From positions 4,588,001 through 4,652,000 of the forward strand of contig NZ_CP048031.1 of the NCBI RefSeq assembly GCF_010092445.1: 64,000 nt of DNA, read 5' to 3'. The position numbers and the translations under genes were made by a program. The notes beneath the pieces are model-generated. The model was given only the letters and a program-made list of their open reading frames with translations. It did not search any database and had not been told where the DNA came from. The stretch is from Shewanella sp. Arc9-LZ (GTDB taxonomy: Bacteria > Pseudomonadota > Gammaproteobacteria > Enterobacterales > Shewanellaceae). The number at the start of each line of letters is the position of its first letter. Position 1 is the stretch's first letter. Shown piece after piece: positions 1-10,561 of this stretch.

Positions 1-828
1 AAGCTCTTCGATAGTAATATCCATACCTGCAGTAATGTTGACTAACACACCGCGAGCACCGGCTAAGTCGATATCTTCAAGTAATGGGCTCGCAACCGCA
101 GCTTCTGCAGCTTCTTCAGCGCGATCATCACCACGAGCAACACCGGTACCCATCATGGCATTACCCATTTCGGACATAACAGTTTTCACATCGGCGAAAT
201 CGACGTTGATTAGACCAGGACGAGTAATTAGCTCAGCAATACCTTGAACAGCACCAAGTAATACATTGTTAGCTGCAGCAAAAGCATCAAGCAATGAAGT
301 ACCACGACCCAATACTTTTAATAGCTTTTCATTGGGAATGGTAATTAACGAATCCACATGTTTAGCTAACTCGGCAATACCAAGTTCTGCATAGGCCATG
401 CGCTTTTTACCTTCAAAAGGAAAAGGCTTGGTCACAACTGCAACGGTTAGAATACCTTCTTCACGGGCAATTTCTGCCACAACAGGAGCAGCACCAGTAC
501 CGGTACCACCACCCATGCCGGCAGCGATAAAGATCATGTCAGACCCTTTAATTGCAGCTCGAATATTCTCGCGGTCTTCTTCAGCGGCTTGACGACCCAC
601 ATCTGGGTTTGCGCCCGCACCGAGACCTTTAGTCACGTCGCGGCCAAGCTGAATAGTTGAACCAGCACTTGATTTACGTAGTGCTTGTGCATCTGTATTG
701 GTAACGATAAATTCAACACCTTCGATGCTGTGTTTTACCATATGTTCGACCGCGTTTCCGCCGCCGCCACCGACGCCGATGACTTTAATCACCGCTTCGT
801 CTGAATGTGTATCCATGATCTCAAACAT
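1..828 (-). CDS. ftsZ: Cell division protein FtsZ (5' part; runs off window)
   Basis: FtsZ is the tubulin-like GTPase that polymerises into the Z ring at midcell. The first 276 codons are visible, reading leftward from an ATG at 828, and no stop occurs before the window edge. The N-terminus begins [18 protein letters not shown], followed by a glycine-rich nucleotide loop. The tubulin signature GGGTGTG is encoded near 500-520. The C-terminal FtsA/ZipA-binding peptide lies outside the window. The gene follows ftsA after 26 bp and is last in the visible dcw cluster. The identification is secure. Confidence 0.97.
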   Translation of the reverse strand, partial: MFEIMDTHSDEAVIKVIGVGGGGGNAVEHMVKHSIEGVEFIVTNTDAQALRKSSAGSTIQLGRDVTKGLGAGANPDVGRQAAEEDRENIRAAIKGSDMIFIAAGMGGGTGTGAAPVVAEIAREEGILTVAVVTKPFPFEGKKRMAYAELGIAELAKHVDSLITIPNEKLLKVLGRGTSLLDAFAAANNVLLGAVQGIAELITRPGLINVDFADVKTVMSEMGNAMMGTGVARGDDRAEEAAEAAVASPLLEDIDLAGARGVLVNITAGMDITIEEL

Positions 829-854
829 TGTCTGATCTCCATTTGTCTGCGTTA

Positions 855-2090
855 TTAAAATTCACCCTTAAACCAACTTTTGACCCGATTCAAAAAGCTG
901 GTAACCCCTTGGCGCTCAGGTCGTTCGAACTGTCGTTCGATGACTCGTCTTGCGCCATAATGAAGCAACCCTATTCCTGTTGAATAAATAGGTTGATCAA
1001 CATATTCGTATAACCCTTTTACTGGTAGCGGTGATGCGACACGAACTGGCATACCAAAGGTTGCTTCAGCAATATCAACGGCACCCGATATCGAGGACGT
1101 TCCTCCAGTAAGCACAATCCCTGCTGCAATTTGATCTTCTAGACCGCTATCTTGTAACTGCTTGAGAACAAGCTCAAACAATTCTTGATATCTTGGCTCT
1201 ACCACTTCTGCCAGAGTATGGCGTGACATGCTACGTGAAGGACGACCACCCACTGACGGTACTTCAATACTGTCTTCACGGCTTACCGTAGAACTTCTGG
1301 CACTGGCAAACTGCACTTTTATTTGTTCAGCATGCGTTAACGGTGTTCTGAATATCTTGGCGATGTCACTTGTGACTTGGTTACCCGCTACCGGAATAAC
1401 TGCACAATGACGTAATGCGCCGTTGGTATATACAGCAATATCGGTTGTGCCACCACCAATATCAACAATACACACGCCTAAATCTTTCTCATCATTTGTG
1501 AGCACAGAGTCTGCAGAAGCGATGCCCGAAAATACCAAATCATCTACTTTTAAACCGCAACGCTCGACACTCTTAGTAATGTTTTTGGCCATATCATTAG
1601 CACAAGTAACAATATGAGCTTTGGCTTCCATACGCATGCCCGACATACCAATTGGGCTCTTAATGCCGTCTTGAACGTCAATTGAATACTCTTGCGGCAA
1701 TACATGCAAAATACGACGTTCTGTCGGGATCTTAACCGAGCGTGCGGTATGGATTACATTATCGACGTCTTCTTGGGTGACTTCTTCGTCGTTAATCGAC
1801 ACCATGCCATTTTCATTTTGGCAGGCAATATGTTTACCCGAAATACTTAAGTACACCGATGAAACCTGGCAATCAGCCATCAACTCGGCTTGATCTAACG
1901 CCCGTTGCACACTGCGCACTATAGAGTCGAGATCATTCACGCCGCCTTTATCCATGCCGCGAGAAGGATGATTACCTAAACCAATGACACTAATCTCACC
2001 ATCAGGTAATACTTCACCAATGATCACTGCGACCTTGGATGTCCCTATATCTAACCCCACGATGAGGTTTCTTTCCTGATTTTTGGTCAT
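855..2090 (-). CDS. ftsA: Cell division protein FtsA
   Basis: FtsA is an actin-like ATPase that anchors FtsZ filaments to the inner membrane and recruits later divisome proteins. The 411-residue product has the usual family length. It has the phosphate-1 motif [16 protein letters not shown] near the N-terminus, the phosphate-2 segment [13 protein letters not shown] in the middle and the adenosine motif VLTGGTSS near residue 330. The C-terminus, with [13 protein letters not shown], is a typical amphipathic membrane-targeting helix. The ATG start overlaps the ftsQ stop by 4 bp, so the two genes are translationally coupled. Confidence 0.97.
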   Translation of the reverse strand: MTKNQERNLIVGLDIGTSKVAVIIGEVLPDGEISVIGLGNHPSRGMDKGGVNDLDSIVRSVQRALDQAELMADCQVSSVYLSISGKHIACQNENGMVSINDEEVTQEDVDNVIHTARSVKIPTERRILHVLPQEYSIDVQDGIKSPIGMSGMRMEAKAHIVTCANDMAKNITKSVERCGLKVDDLVFSGIASADSVLTNDEKDLGVCIVDIGGGTTDIAVYTNGALRHCAVIPVAGNQVTSDIAKIFRTPLTHAEQIKVQFASARSSTVSREDSIEVPSVGGRPSRSMSRHTLAEVVEPRYQELFELVLKQLQDSGLEDQIAAGIVLTGGTSSISGAVDIAEATFGMPVRVASPLPVKGLYEYVDQPIYSTGIGLLHYGARRVIERQFERPERQGVTSFLNRVKSWFKGEF

Positions 2091-2857
2091 TTATTGTCGA
2101 CTCTCTTTTTTGAATCATCCCAACCTACGGCGAACCCGGTATCGTAACGTAAATCAACGGTCGCAATTGGTTTTTCACTTTGCTTCAAAGTTGGATACAC
2201 ATTAATAAAGCGTTGTATCCGTGACATTTTATCTTCTCGCCCAAGCTCTATTTCAATTCCGTTAGCCAGTACAGCATGCCACGCATGGCGAGGACTTAAG
2301 CGTAAACTGACCAACTTAAACTCGTTTATTGTCAATAAATCATCTAACTGCTGGTAGCTGGTCAATACTTCTATTTCAGTCCCTTCAGGGCCAGATAACT
2401 TGGGTAAGGCATCATGTTCTGAATGCGCAAACGCATCAAAAACCTCACCGTTAATATTAAGCCAAGACACTTCGTTCCAATGCGCTACAGCTTGTTGTTC
2501 TTGTAAGGTAACCTTAAACTTTGCCGGCCATTCTCGTCTTACTGATGCATGATAAACCCACGGCAATGCTTCTAATGCTTTTTGTACATCCACCACATCT
2601 GCGCTAAAAAAACTACTTTGCATTAATGACTGTAATGCATTTTTAATTTCGTCATCGGTGGTATAAATTCGCTCACCTTTAATAGCAACCGCTTCAATAG
2701 GCAATGCATCAGCATCGTTTAACAACTCGTGTAGTTGCACACAACCCCAAACAACGGTGCCAAGCACACTGCATAAAAACACTACACCAGTGCAAAAATA
2801 CCAATTAACACGAGCTAATTTATGTTTTAGTTGCCGCCCTTTATCGCTCCACGACAC
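2087..2857 (-). CDS. ftsQ: Cell division protein FtsQ
   Basis: FtsQ is a bitopic inner-membrane protein that links FtsB/FtsL to the divisome through a periplasmic POTRA domain. The 256-residue protein has a short basic cytoplasmic tail, one membrane segment at about residues 20-42, then a POTRA-like region (AIKGERIYTTDDEI onward) and a beta domain. The start is GTG at 2857, one base after the stop of a 16-codon reading frame described separately. The murC-ftsQ gap of about 120 bp has no ddl gene, unlike Escherichia coli. The family assignment is firm; the exact start is less so. Confidence 0.93.
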   Translation of the reverse strand: MSWSDKGRQLKHKLARVNWYFCTGVVFLCSVLGTVVWGCVQLHELLNDADALPIEAVAIKGERIYTTDDEIKNALQSLMQSSFFSADVVDVQKALEALPWVYHASVRREWPAKFKVTLQEQQAVAHWNEVSWLNINGEVFDAFAHSEHDALPKLSGPEGTEIEVLTSYQQLDDLLTINEFKLVSLRLSPRHAWHAVLANGIEIELGREDKMSRIQRFINVYPTLKQSEKPIATVDLRYDTGFAVGWDDSKKRVDNK

Positions 2858-2858
2858 C

Positions 2859-2909
2859 TTAAATCCGCCTCTGACGTTGTTCCGGAGTTAACTCCAAAAG
2901 ATCGGTCAT
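2859..2909 (-). CDS. Possible 16-codon upstream reading frame of ftsQ
   Basis: An ATG at 2909 opens a 16-codon frame reading MTDLLELTPEQRQRRI and ends in TAA, one base before the ftsQ GTG start. That tight stop/start arrangement could couple translation of ftsQ to ribosomes finishing the short frame. No clear Shine-Dalgarno precedes the ATG. A TATAAT box overlaps the ATG, so transcripts from that box would start inside the frame. Whether it is translated is unknown. Confidence 0.3.
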   Translation of the reverse strand: MTDLLELTPEQRQRRI

Positions 2910-2934
2910 TATATAGACCAATTCATAAGGTTTA
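2906..2934 (-). promoter_or_regulatory. Candidate internal promoter upstream of ftsQ
   Basis: On the minus strand a perfect -10 hexamer TATAAT is preceded by 17 bp and a weak -35 candidate TTTAAA. It lies in the only sizeable gap of the dcw cluster, where an internal promoter for ftsQAZ would be expected. This rests on sequence match only. Confidence 0.4.
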
Positions 2935-2978
2935 AAGCTCGATTTTCACACACAATAATTGGTGAAAAATCAATCACT

Positions 2979-4436
2979 TTATTGCTCTTCTACAAGCACT
3001 TTACAACCCAAATTATTCTGAGCTAATTCTTTCGATAAAGCACCAATATTACCCGCACCCTGGGTCATAAATAAATCCCCATGTTGCAACACATCAGGTA
3101 AAACTGCCGCTAGTTGATCTGGACTGGCGACAAAAATAGGGTCTATTTGACCTCGTAATCTAATTGAACGGCATAAAGCCCGCCCATCGGCACCCGGGAT
3201 AGGAGCTTCACCCGCTGCATAAACATCTAATAATAATAAACAATCTACCTGCGACAATACATCGACAAAGTCTTCATATAAGTCGCGCGTACGGCTGTAA
3301 CGATGCGGTTGATATGCCATCACTAAACGTTTGTCTGGCCAACCTGCTCGCGCTGCTTTAATCGTTGCTAATACTTCACTTGGATGATGGCCGTAGTCGT
3401 CCACGAGCATGACACTGCCATTAGGTGTTTCAAATTCACCTAAATGCTGAAAACGACGACCTATACCTTCAAACTCTGCAAGTGCTTGTACAATCGCACT
3501 ATCATCGATGTCATCTTCACTGGCGACAGCAATCGCGGCTAAAGCGTTAAGAACGTTATGTTCACCTGGCAAATTAAGTACAATATCAACATTATCTTTG
3601 CCATGACGCTTAACCGTAAAGCTTGACTGGTGACCATTTTGTGCAAAATTAATCGCCTGGACATCAGCCTCTTCACTGAAACCATAGGTCACAACTTGGC
3701 GGCCAATACGTGGCATAATTTCGCGGATCACTTCATCATCAATACACATTACTGCGACGCCATAAAACGGCAGATTATGTAAAAAATCGATAAAAGTGGT
3801 TTTCAGTTTCTCAAAGTCGCCACCATATGTATCCATGTGATCGGCTTCGATATTGGTGATCACACTGACCATTGGTTGCAAATGCAAAAAGCTTGCATCG
3901 CTTTCATCTGCTTCAGCAATAAGGTAACGACTGGTGCCTAGGCGTGCATTGGTACCTGCGCTATTAAGTAAACCACCAATCACAAATGTTGGATCACGGC
4001 CAGCTTGACCATAGACACTGGCAATTAAGCTCGTCGTGGTGGTTTTACCATGAGTGCCGGCAATCGCAACACCATGACGATAGCGCATTAACTCAGCCAG
4101 CATTTCTGCACGGCGTACAATCGGAATACGTAATTCTTTAGCGGCAATAATCTCAGGATTTTGCGGGTTAATGGCAGTCGAAACAACAACAACATCAACC
4201 TGTTCAACGCTTTGGGCCTGATGGCCAATAATGATTTTTGCGCCAAGACTCGCCAAACGCTCAGTTACGCTATTGATAGCGATATCTGAGCCGCTTATTT
4301 GATAACCTTCGTTCACAAGCACTTCCGCAATACCACCCATGCCGGCACCACCGATGCCAACAAAATGAATGCGCTTAATCCGTCTCATTTCAGGGATCAT
4401 GCTACGAAGCTGTGCGTATCTTTCTGTCTTAGTCAT
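2979..4436 (-). CDS. murC: UDP-N-acetylmuramate--L-alanine ligase MurC
   Basis: MurC adds L-alanine to UDP-MurNAc in the cytoplasm, the first step in building the peptidoglycan stem peptide. From the ATG at 4436 the product has 485 residues. The N-terminal Rossmann segment [17 protein letters not shown] is at about residues 24-40 and the Mur-ligase P-loop GTHGKTTTT at about 127-135. The central ligase domain and C-terminal domain ([10 protein letters not shown]) follow. This start lies one base from the murG stop. An upstream in-frame start would overlap murG by 26 bp and looks less likely. Confidence 0.97.
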   Translation of the reverse strand: MTKTERYAQLRSMIPEMRRIKRIHFVGIGGAGMGGIAEVLVNEGYQISGSDIAINSVTERLASLGAKIIIGHQAQSVEQVDVVVVSTAINPQNPEIIAAKELRIPIVRRAEMLAELMRYRHGVAIAGTHGKTTTTSLIASVYGQAGRDPTFVIGGLLNSAGTNARLGTSRYLIAEADESDASFLHLQPMVSVITNIEADHMDTYGGDFEKLKTTFIDFLHNLPFYGVAVMCIDDEVIREIMPRIGRQVVTYGFSEEADVQAINFAQNGHQSSFTVKRHGKDNVDIVLNLPGEHNVLNALAAIAVASEDDIDDSAIVQALAEFEGIGRRFQHLGEFETPNGSVMLVDDYGHHPSEVLATIKAARAGWPDKRLVMAYQPHRYSRTRDLYEDFVDVLSQVDCLLLLDVYAAGEAPIPGADGRALCRSIRLRGQIDPIFVASPDQLAAVLPDVLQHGDLFMTQGAGNIGALSKELAQNNLGCKVLVEEQ

Positions 4437-4437
4437 T

Positions 4438-5541
4438 TCAACCCTTACTCGCAAATGAGGCACAAATATCTGCTACTCGTTGAGTCGCATCTAATACCGC
4501 TACGCCTCTTGCCTTATGACCCATTTGGGCTAGTTCTTGTCTATTTTCAGCAAATAACTGCAATTTTTCAGCAAGGTTATCTGCATTTAAAATGGTTTGT
4601 GGTAATAAAAATCCTGCGCCAGCATCAACAAGTACTGATGCATTTACAGTTTGATGATCATCCACTGCATGAGGATACGGCACTAAAATACTCGGTAAAC
4701 CCACGGCTGCCAGTTCGGACACTGTAAGGGCACCGGAGCGGCAAACCACTACATCGGCCCAACGATAAGCGGCTTCCATATCATCAATAAATTCTGCAAC
4801 ATTGACACTGTCTGATTGGCCAAGTTGTTGATAACTCGACTTTACTGTTGTTTGGTTATTTTTGCCCACTTGGTGCCAAACTGTCAGAGAATGATATTTA
4901 CTCAGATGAGCCACCACAGCAGGCATGACATCATTCAATACTTTGGCACCTAAACTGCCACCTACCACCAATACTCTTAACGCATCGGCTTGCGGTGTTT
5001 TAATTTGTGCGCCTAACTCAATCAGCTCTTGGCGGATGGGATTACCCACAACCTCAACATTAGCGACGCTACTGGTAAAGGTATTGGGGAATGCACACAA
5101 CACTTTTTTGGCAATCTTAGATAACAACTTATTGGTTAATCCTGGAATCGCATTTTGCTCATGCAACACGACAGGAATACCTGACAATTTTCCGGCCACT
5201 CCGCCCGGGCCGCTGGCAAAACCGCCCATGCCTAGAATCACATCGGGTTGAAAATCATCAATTACCGCTTTGGCTTGAATAATTGAACGGATAATTTTAA
5301 ATGGTGCCGCTAACTTACGCATAAGCCCATTACCACGCACACCTTTAATATCGATAAATTCAATATCAAATCCGTGTTGAGGCACTAAACGCGCTTCCAT
5401 TCGGTCGGCAGTACCTAACCAACGTATTTGCCAACCTTTCTCCGCTAAATACTTCGCCACCGCAAGTGCAGGAAAAACATGGCCACCCGTACCGCCAGCC
5501 ATAATTAATATCTTAGGAGAACGACTAATATTACTGTTCAT
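4438..5541 (-). CDS. murG: UDP-GlcNAc--lipid I N-acetylglucosaminyltransferase MurG
   Basis: MurG transfers GlcNAc onto lipid I to make lipid II at the cytoplasmic face of the membrane. The 367-residue GT-B protein has the N-terminal glycine-rich loop [17 protein letters not shown], a second loop [13 protein letters not shown] and the donor-binding region [17 protein letters not shown] with PHAVDDHQ near the end. The ATG start overlaps the ftsW stop by one base. Length and motifs are normal for the family. Confidence 0.97.
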   Translation of the reverse strand: MNSNISRSPKILIMAGGTGGHVFPALAVAKYLAEKGWQIRWLGTADRMEARLVPQHGFDIEFIDIKGVRGNGLMRKLAAPFKIIRSIIQAKAVIDDFQPDVILGMGGFASGPGGVAGKLSGIPVVLHEQNAIPGLTNKLLSKIAKKVLCAFPNTFTSSVANVEVVGNPIRQELIELGAQIKTPQADALRVLVVGGSLGAKVLNDVMPAVVAHLSKYHSLTVWHQVGKNNQTTVKSSYQQLGQSDSVNVAEFIDDMEAAYRWADVVVCRSGALTVSELAAVGLPSILVPYPHAVDDHQTVNASVLVDAGAGFLLPQTILNADNLAEKLQLFAENRQELAQMGHKARGVAVLDATQRVADICASFASKG

Positions 5542-6755
5542 TAACTGGTTCTCCCTTGTACGGCTTGCACCAAACTAACTCGACGTTCATGATCTATCCT
5601 AACAAGCAACATCACCGCAGCGGTCATAATCCACAAACTACTGCCACCATAGCTAATAAACGGTAGGGTTAACCCTTTGGTTGGTAACATACCAATACTG
5701 GCCCCTACGTTAACTACGGTCTGAAAACAAATCCAAATACCGACACCATAGGCGACATAACTTTCAAAAGGGCGCTGCATTTTTAAACATAAATTACCCA
5801 ATCTAATCGCACGTATAGCAATAAAAAATAATGTGCATAACACCACCATAATACCGGTAAACCCCAGCTCCTCACCGATAACAGCAAAGATAAAATCAGT
5901 GTGTGCCTCAGGTAAATAAGCCAGCTTCTGAATACTGTTACCTAAACCCTGACCAAACCAATCGCCTCGGCCATAAGCCATTAAGGACTGCGTCAACTGA
6001 TAACCACTGCCAAATGGGTCTTCCCACGGATCCATAAACGAGGTCACACGTCGCATACGGTAGGGTTCGAATAGCACCAGTAATACGAAGGTCGCTACGC
6101 CAAGTAATATCAACACCATAAAGTCTGTAATGCGCGCGCCAGCCAGAAACAACAAGCTTACCGTACACACAAACAACACCACCACGGTGCCTAGGTCAGG
6201 CTGTAACAAAATCAATACTGCGAACAAACCGTAAACCCCAATCGGTTTATAGAAGCCTTTACGGTTTTCGCGTAATTCACCATGACGACGTACTAGGTAA
6301 CCTGCCATGTATACAATAAATACAAACTTGGCCATTTCGGCGACTTGGATCCTAATAGGACCGATAGACAACCAACGACGAGCACCGTTAACCGAAGTAC
6401 CGATAAACAGTACTGCTATCAATAATACCAACACCGCTAGCATCAGCATGCCGCTGTTTTTTTCCCAATAGCTGACTTCAAACTTCAGTACCACGAAAGC
6501 AATCACTACGCAGCCAACAAGGTAAAGCACATGGCGATACATAAAATAAAACGGGTCGCCAGTCAGTTTGGTCGCTTCAGGCATTGAAGCAGACATCACC
6601 ATAACAAAACCAAAACACATTAAGCCGACAATCGCGACTAGAAAGCTACGGTCGTATAACGGCATACCCGGTGTATGGTCATCTGATAATAACGAGGGCA
6701 AAGTCCAATTAAGGCCCCGTTTAAACAAGCTAAGTTGCTGCTCGTTATTCGCCAT
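5541..6755 (-). CDS. ftsW: Peptidoglycan glycosyltransferase FtsW (SEDS family)
   Basis: FtsW is the division-specific SEDS glycosyltransferase that polymerises lipid II together with FtsI. The 404-residue protein has about ten membrane segments. It carries the SEDS signatures GARRWLSIGPIRIQ, LLQPDLGTVVV and, near the C-terminus, GMLPTKGLTLPFISYGGSS. The start at 6755 lies within the end of murD with an 11-bp overlap, which implies coupling. The cytoplasmic N-terminal tail of about 38 residues is typical of gammaproteobacterial FtsW. Confidence 0.97.
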   Translation of the reverse strand: MANNEQQLSLFKRGLNWTLPSLLSDDHTPGMPLYDRSFLVAIVGLMCFGFVMVMSASMPEATKLTGDPFYFMYRHVLYLVGCVVIAFVVLKFEVSYWEKNSGMLMLAVLVLLIAVLFIGTSVNGARRWLSIGPIRIQVAEMAKFVFIVYMAGYLVRRHGELRENRKGFYKPIGVYGLFAVLILLQPDLGTVVVLFVCTVSLLFLAGARITDFMVLILLGVATFVLLVLFEPYRMRRVTSFMDPWEDPFGSGYQLTQSLMAYGRGDWFGQGLGNSIQKLAYLPEAHTDFIFAVIGEELGFTGIMVVLCTLFFIAIRAIRLGNLCLKMQRPFESYVAYGVGIWICFQTVVNVGASIGMLPTKGLTLPFISYGGSSLWIMTAAVMLLVRIDHERRVSLVQAVQGRTS

Positions 6756-8067
6756 CGGCTAACGACTCCACACACTGTCTAAAATCATCACCGCGAGCCA
6801 TAAAGTTCTTATACATATCTAAACTGGCACATGCTGGCGACAATAATACTATGTCACCAGACGATGTTAATTCAGCGGCTTTGGCGACGGCCTCTGCCAT
6901 CGTTGTCACTTCAATAGTGCCTGGTTTTAATTTGGCAATTTTGCGTCCATCTCGCCCCAAGGTAATAAGCTGGGTAATATTGCTCAACGGTTCTATAAGC
7001 GGACTAAAATCACTGCCTTTACCATCTCCACCGGCGATCAAATACAAATCACCTAAGTGTGAATTAAGTCCCTCTAGCGCGGCAACTGTCGCGCCAACAT
7101 TGGTCGCTTTAGAGTCATTGATATACGACACACCTTGCTTAACGGCAATCAGTTCGCAACGATGGCTTAAACCAACAAAGGTTTTAGCCACTTCTATCAT
7201 GGCCTCTTTACCGACACCACAAGCATCGGCTAATGCCATTGCAGCTAATAAGTTTGCATGGTTATGGCTACCAATTAAGGTCACATCAATTAAATTAATA
7301 ATTTCACTGTCACCATGGAAAATCTTGCCATCACTTAATCCCCATGCATCGCCTTCTGGCACATCCAAACCAAAATTATTTTGATTCATTGGCTCTAACG
7401 GATAAGTTAACTCGTCATCACGGTTGTACATCACAAAGCGACTTTGTGGGTATAAGCGTAATTTTGCTTCGCGGTAAGTATTTAAGTCACTATAGCGATC
7501 CATATGATCTTCGCTAACATTGAGACACGTTGCCGCAATACAATTTAATGAATGAGTTGTTTCAAGTTGAAAACTCGATAGTTCAAGTACGTAAAAGTCT
7601 GCATTCTGAGGTAATAAATCCAGCGCTGGTGTACCAATATTACCGCCAATCGCCACCGATTTTCCGGCAGCTAACAGCATTTCGTACACTAATGTCGTCA
7701 CCGTAGATTTACCATTTGATCCAGTGATACCGACAACGCAAGGTTTTTTGTCTGCTATTTCTCGAGCAAATAACTCGACATCACCAATCACTTCAATTCC
7801 CATGTCCAATGCTGCACGCACTTCAGGCGTATCGATTGGCACACCAGGGCTGATGATAATTTGGCTAGACTGAACTAAATAACGACAATCAAACCCGCCA
7901 GCCAATAATTCAATATCGGCAAACTCTTGTGCCAACGTATCTGCACCCGGCGGATGACGACGACTGTCCATCACTAAAGGTTTAATGCCTTTAGACACTA
8001 AAAAACGCACGACCGAGAGCCCTGTTGCCCCTAAGCCTAAAACAATGTGCGTATATTGAGTTTGCAT
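6745..8067 (-). CDS. murD: UDP-N-acetylmuramoylalanine--D-glutamate ligase MurD
   Basis: MurD attaches D-glutamate to UDP-MurNAc-L-Ala. The 440-residue protein opens with a Rossmann-type domain (VLGLGATGLSVVRFL), then the ATP-binding loop GITGSNGKST at about residues 113-122, and the C-terminal domain motifs NDSKATN and LLSPACASLDMYKNF. Length and order match the family. It begins 22 bp after mraY in the same operon. Confidence 0.97.
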   Translation of the reverse strand: MQTQYTHIVLGLGATGLSVVRFLVSKGIKPLVMDSRRHPPGADTLAQEFADIELLAGGFDCRYLVQSSQIIISPGVPIDTPEVRAALDMGIEVIGDVELFAREIADKKPCVVGITGSNGKSTVTTLVYEMLLAAGKSVAIGGNIGTPALDLLPQNADFYVLELSSFQLETTHSLNCIAATCLNVSEDHMDRYSDLNTYREAKLRLYPQSRFVMYNRDDELTYPLEPMNQNNFGLDVPEGDAWGLSDGKIFHGDSEIINLIDVTLIGSHNHANLLAAMALADACGVGKEAMIEVAKTFVGLSHRCELIAVKQGVSYINDSKATNVGATVAALEGLNSHLGDLYLIAGGDGKGSDFSPLIEPLSNITQLITLGRDGRKIAKLKPGTIEVTTMAEAVAKAAELTSSGDIVLLSPACASLDMYKNFMARGDDFRQCVESLADGE

Positions 8068-8089
8068 AATACTGACCTTGATTAATTAC

Positions 8090-9172
8090 TTAGCGTAATT
8101 TTAGAGTCGCGAGACCCAGTAACACTAAAAACAACGAGATAATCCAAAAACGCACGATTACACGCGGCTCTGGCCACCCTTTTAACTCATAGTGATGATG
8201 AATAGGTGCCATACGGAAAATTCGTTGACCACGTAACTTATACGAACCCACCTGCAATATCACCGATACCGTTTCCATCACAAACACGCCACCCATGATC
8301 ACTAATAAAATCTCTTGGCGAACCAAAATAGCAATCACACCTAATGCAGCACCCAACGCTAATGAGCCTACATCGCCCATAAACACTTGTGCTGGGTAGG
8401 TGTTGAACCATAAAAAACCTAAACCTGCACCGACCATAGCCGTACACACAATCACCAATTCACCGGCTAACGGTAAATGAGGTAGGTGCAAATAACTGGC
8501 AAATTGTGCATGACCAGATAAGTAAGCGATTAATGCAAACGCAGCCGCAACCATTACGGTTGGCATAATCGCCAAACCATCTAAGCCGTCGGTTAAGTTC
8601 ACTGCGTTACTGGCACCCACGATGGTGAAGTAAGCTAATAAAATAAACATAAAGCCCAGTTGCGGCATAATATCTTTAAAAAACGGCACAACTAATTGTG
8701 TTTCGCCAACCATGGTTGATGAGCTATACAAATACACTGCAACCACTAAAGCGGCAATTGACTGCAGCGCGTATTTCCAACGTGCAATTAGGCCTTTAGA
8801 ATCTTTCTTAACCACTTTACGGTAATCATCAATAAAACCAATGACACCAAAACTGGCTAGTACAAATAAAGTGACTAATACATAACGATTAGATAAGTCG
8901 CCCCACAGCAGCACACTGATAAAAATGCCCGCAAGGATAAGAATTCCGCCCATTGTCGGTGTTCCACGCTTACTGAAATGCGATTCTGGACCGTCATCAC
9001 GAACGACTTGACCAATTTGCAGCGTTTGCAGGTGCTTAATTAAAATCGGCCCCCACCACAAACTAAACACCAATGCAGTTAACAAGCCTAAAATAGCCCG
9101 GAACGTTACATATGAAAAAACGTTAAACCCGCTATAAAATTGGGTTAAATACTCGGCTAGATAAACCAGCAT
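8090..9172 (-). CDS. mraY: Phospho-N-acetylmuramoyl-pentapeptide transferase MraY
   Basis: MraY moves phospho-MurNAc-pentapeptide from UDP onto undecaprenyl phosphate, giving lipid I. The 360-residue, ten-helix membrane protein shows the family signatures [26 protein letters not shown] and [14 protein letters not shown], plus the histidine-rich loop [13 protein letters not shown] near the C-terminus. The ATG at 9172 abuts the murF stop at 9173. The identification is secure. Confidence 0.98.
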   Translation of the reverse strand: MLVYLAEYLTQFYSGFNVFSYVTFRAILGLLTALVFSLWWGPILIKHLQTLQIGQVVRDDGPESHFSKRGTPTMGGILILAGIFISVLLWGDLSNRYVLVTLFVLASFGVIGFIDDYRKVVKKDSKGLIARWKYALQSIAALVVAVYLYSSSTMVGETQLVVPFFKDIMPQLGFMFILLAYFTIVGASNAVNLTDGLDGLAIMPTVMVAAAFALIAYLSGHAQFASYLHLPHLPLAGELVIVCTAMVGAGLGFLWFNTYPAQVFMGDVGSLALGAALGVIAILVRQEILLVIMGGVFVMETVSVILQVGSYKLRGQRIFRMAPIHHHYELKGWPEPRVIVRFWIISLFLVLLGLATLKLR

Positions 9173-10561
9173 CTACACTAACTCCCCACGCCCAAAGGCA
9201 TCTAATAAACTGTCCACAACTCGCTCCATAGCGGCGCTGCGGGAACCTTTAACTAAAACGGTGATATTACCTTTGGTACTTATTAACTGTTTTTGCAATG
9301 CCACGATTAATGGCTCTTGAGCACAAAAGTGTTCACTGCCAAATGCTTCACTGGTATTTGCCGACAACTGGCCGCAACAAAATAGCGACTCTATGGCTGC
9401 ATTTTTAACCTGTAATCCAATGCTGGCGTGCAAAGGGGCAGCATTGTCGCCTAATTCGCCTAAATCTCCCAGCACTAAAAAACGATATCCATCACGTTGC
9501 TGCAACCAATTAATCGCCGCACTTACTGACGTTGGATTAGCGTTATAGCTATCATCAATTAATAACACTCGACCAAGCTCATGGGGCTGCATACGACCCT
9601 TTACCGGTTTAAGCAAAGCAAAGCCTTGTGCGATGTCGTAAAGCGATATATCTAAAGCAATACACATAGATGCTGCAGCCAGAGCATTACTCACTTGATG
9701 CAGACCCGCCAATGGCAATTGCACCACTTCTTGCTGTCCATCAAAGGTTAATGTAAACCGATAACAACCATTGGCATCTGCCACTATGTCTGTTGCGGTA
9801 ACATCGGCATCGACATTCATTTCACGGCTAAAACGCAGGTGTTTGTGCCCTTGCGACTGTTGCAGCATAAAGTCTGCAAACTTGTCGTCAGCATTAATAA
9901 TCGCCGTGCCATCTGGAGCAAGATGATTAAAAATTTCAGATTTAGCCTGAGCAACACCTTCCAGCGAACCAAATCCTTCAAGATGAGCATTGCCGACATT
10001 ATTCACTAACGCGACTTGAGGCAGCACTAACGACGAGGTGTAATCGATCTCACCACGATGATTTGCGCCAAGTTCAAATACCCCATATTCATCACCTTTA
10101 CTTAACCGTAGCAAAGTTAACGGCACACCAATTTCGTTGTTAAAATTGCCGGCAGTAAATAACACTTGGTGATGTTGAGATAAAATAGTGGCCAGCATTT
10201 CTTTAACGCTGGTTTTGCCGTTTGACCCCGTTAACGCGACGCAAATAGGCGCCACGGTTTGGCGCACAAACGCTCCCATCTTGCCCATAGCCTTTTGGGT
10301 ATCGGCCACTACAATTTGCACAATATCGGCGGCAAAAGGATGGTCGACTAATAGATGATCGACCAACAGTGCTACTGCACCATTTTTAATCGCAGTATCA
10401 ACAAAGTCATGCCCATCAAAACGCTCGCCTTTTAACGCGATAAATAAACATTGAGCTGGAATGTTGCGAGTGTCAGTACTGACACTCGTAATCACTCCGT
10501 CTTGGCCGTGTAGGGTGCCATTAAGATGCTGGGCTAATACCGACATAGTGACACTAATCAT
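9173..10561 (-). CDS. murF: UDP-MurNAc-tripeptide--D-Ala-D-Ala ligase MurF
   Basis: MurF adds the D-alanyl-D-alanine dipeptide, completing the UDP-MurNAc-pentapeptide. The 462-residue product has the N-terminal substrate domain ([27 protein letters not shown]), the ATP loop [15 protein letters not shown] and the C-terminal [10 protein letters not shown] motif. The ATG at 10561 overlaps the murE stop by four bases. A second ATG five codons in would also give a sensible N-terminus. Confidence 0.97.
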   Translation of the reverse strand: MISVTMSVLAQHLNGTLHGQDGVITSVSTDTRNIPAQCLFIALKGERFDGHDFVDTAIKNGAVALLVDHLLVDHPFAADIVQIVVADTQKAMGKMGAFVRQTVAPICVALTGSNGKTSVKEMLATILSQHHQVLFTAGNFNNEIGVPLTLLRLSKGDEYGVFELGANHRGEIDYTSSLVLPQVALVNNVGNAHLEGFGSLEGVAQAKSEIFNHLAPDGTAIINADDKFADFMLQQSQGHKHLRFSREMNVDADVTATDIVADANGCYRFTLTFDGQQEVVQLPLAGLHQVSNALAAASMCIALDISLYDIAQGFALLKPVKGRMQPHELGRVLLIDDSYNANPTSVSAAINWLQQRDGYRFLVLGDLGELGDNAAPLHASIGLQVKNAAIESLFCCGQLSANTSEAFGSEHFCAQEPLIVALQKQLISTKGNITVLVKGSRSAAMERVVDSLLDAFGRGELV

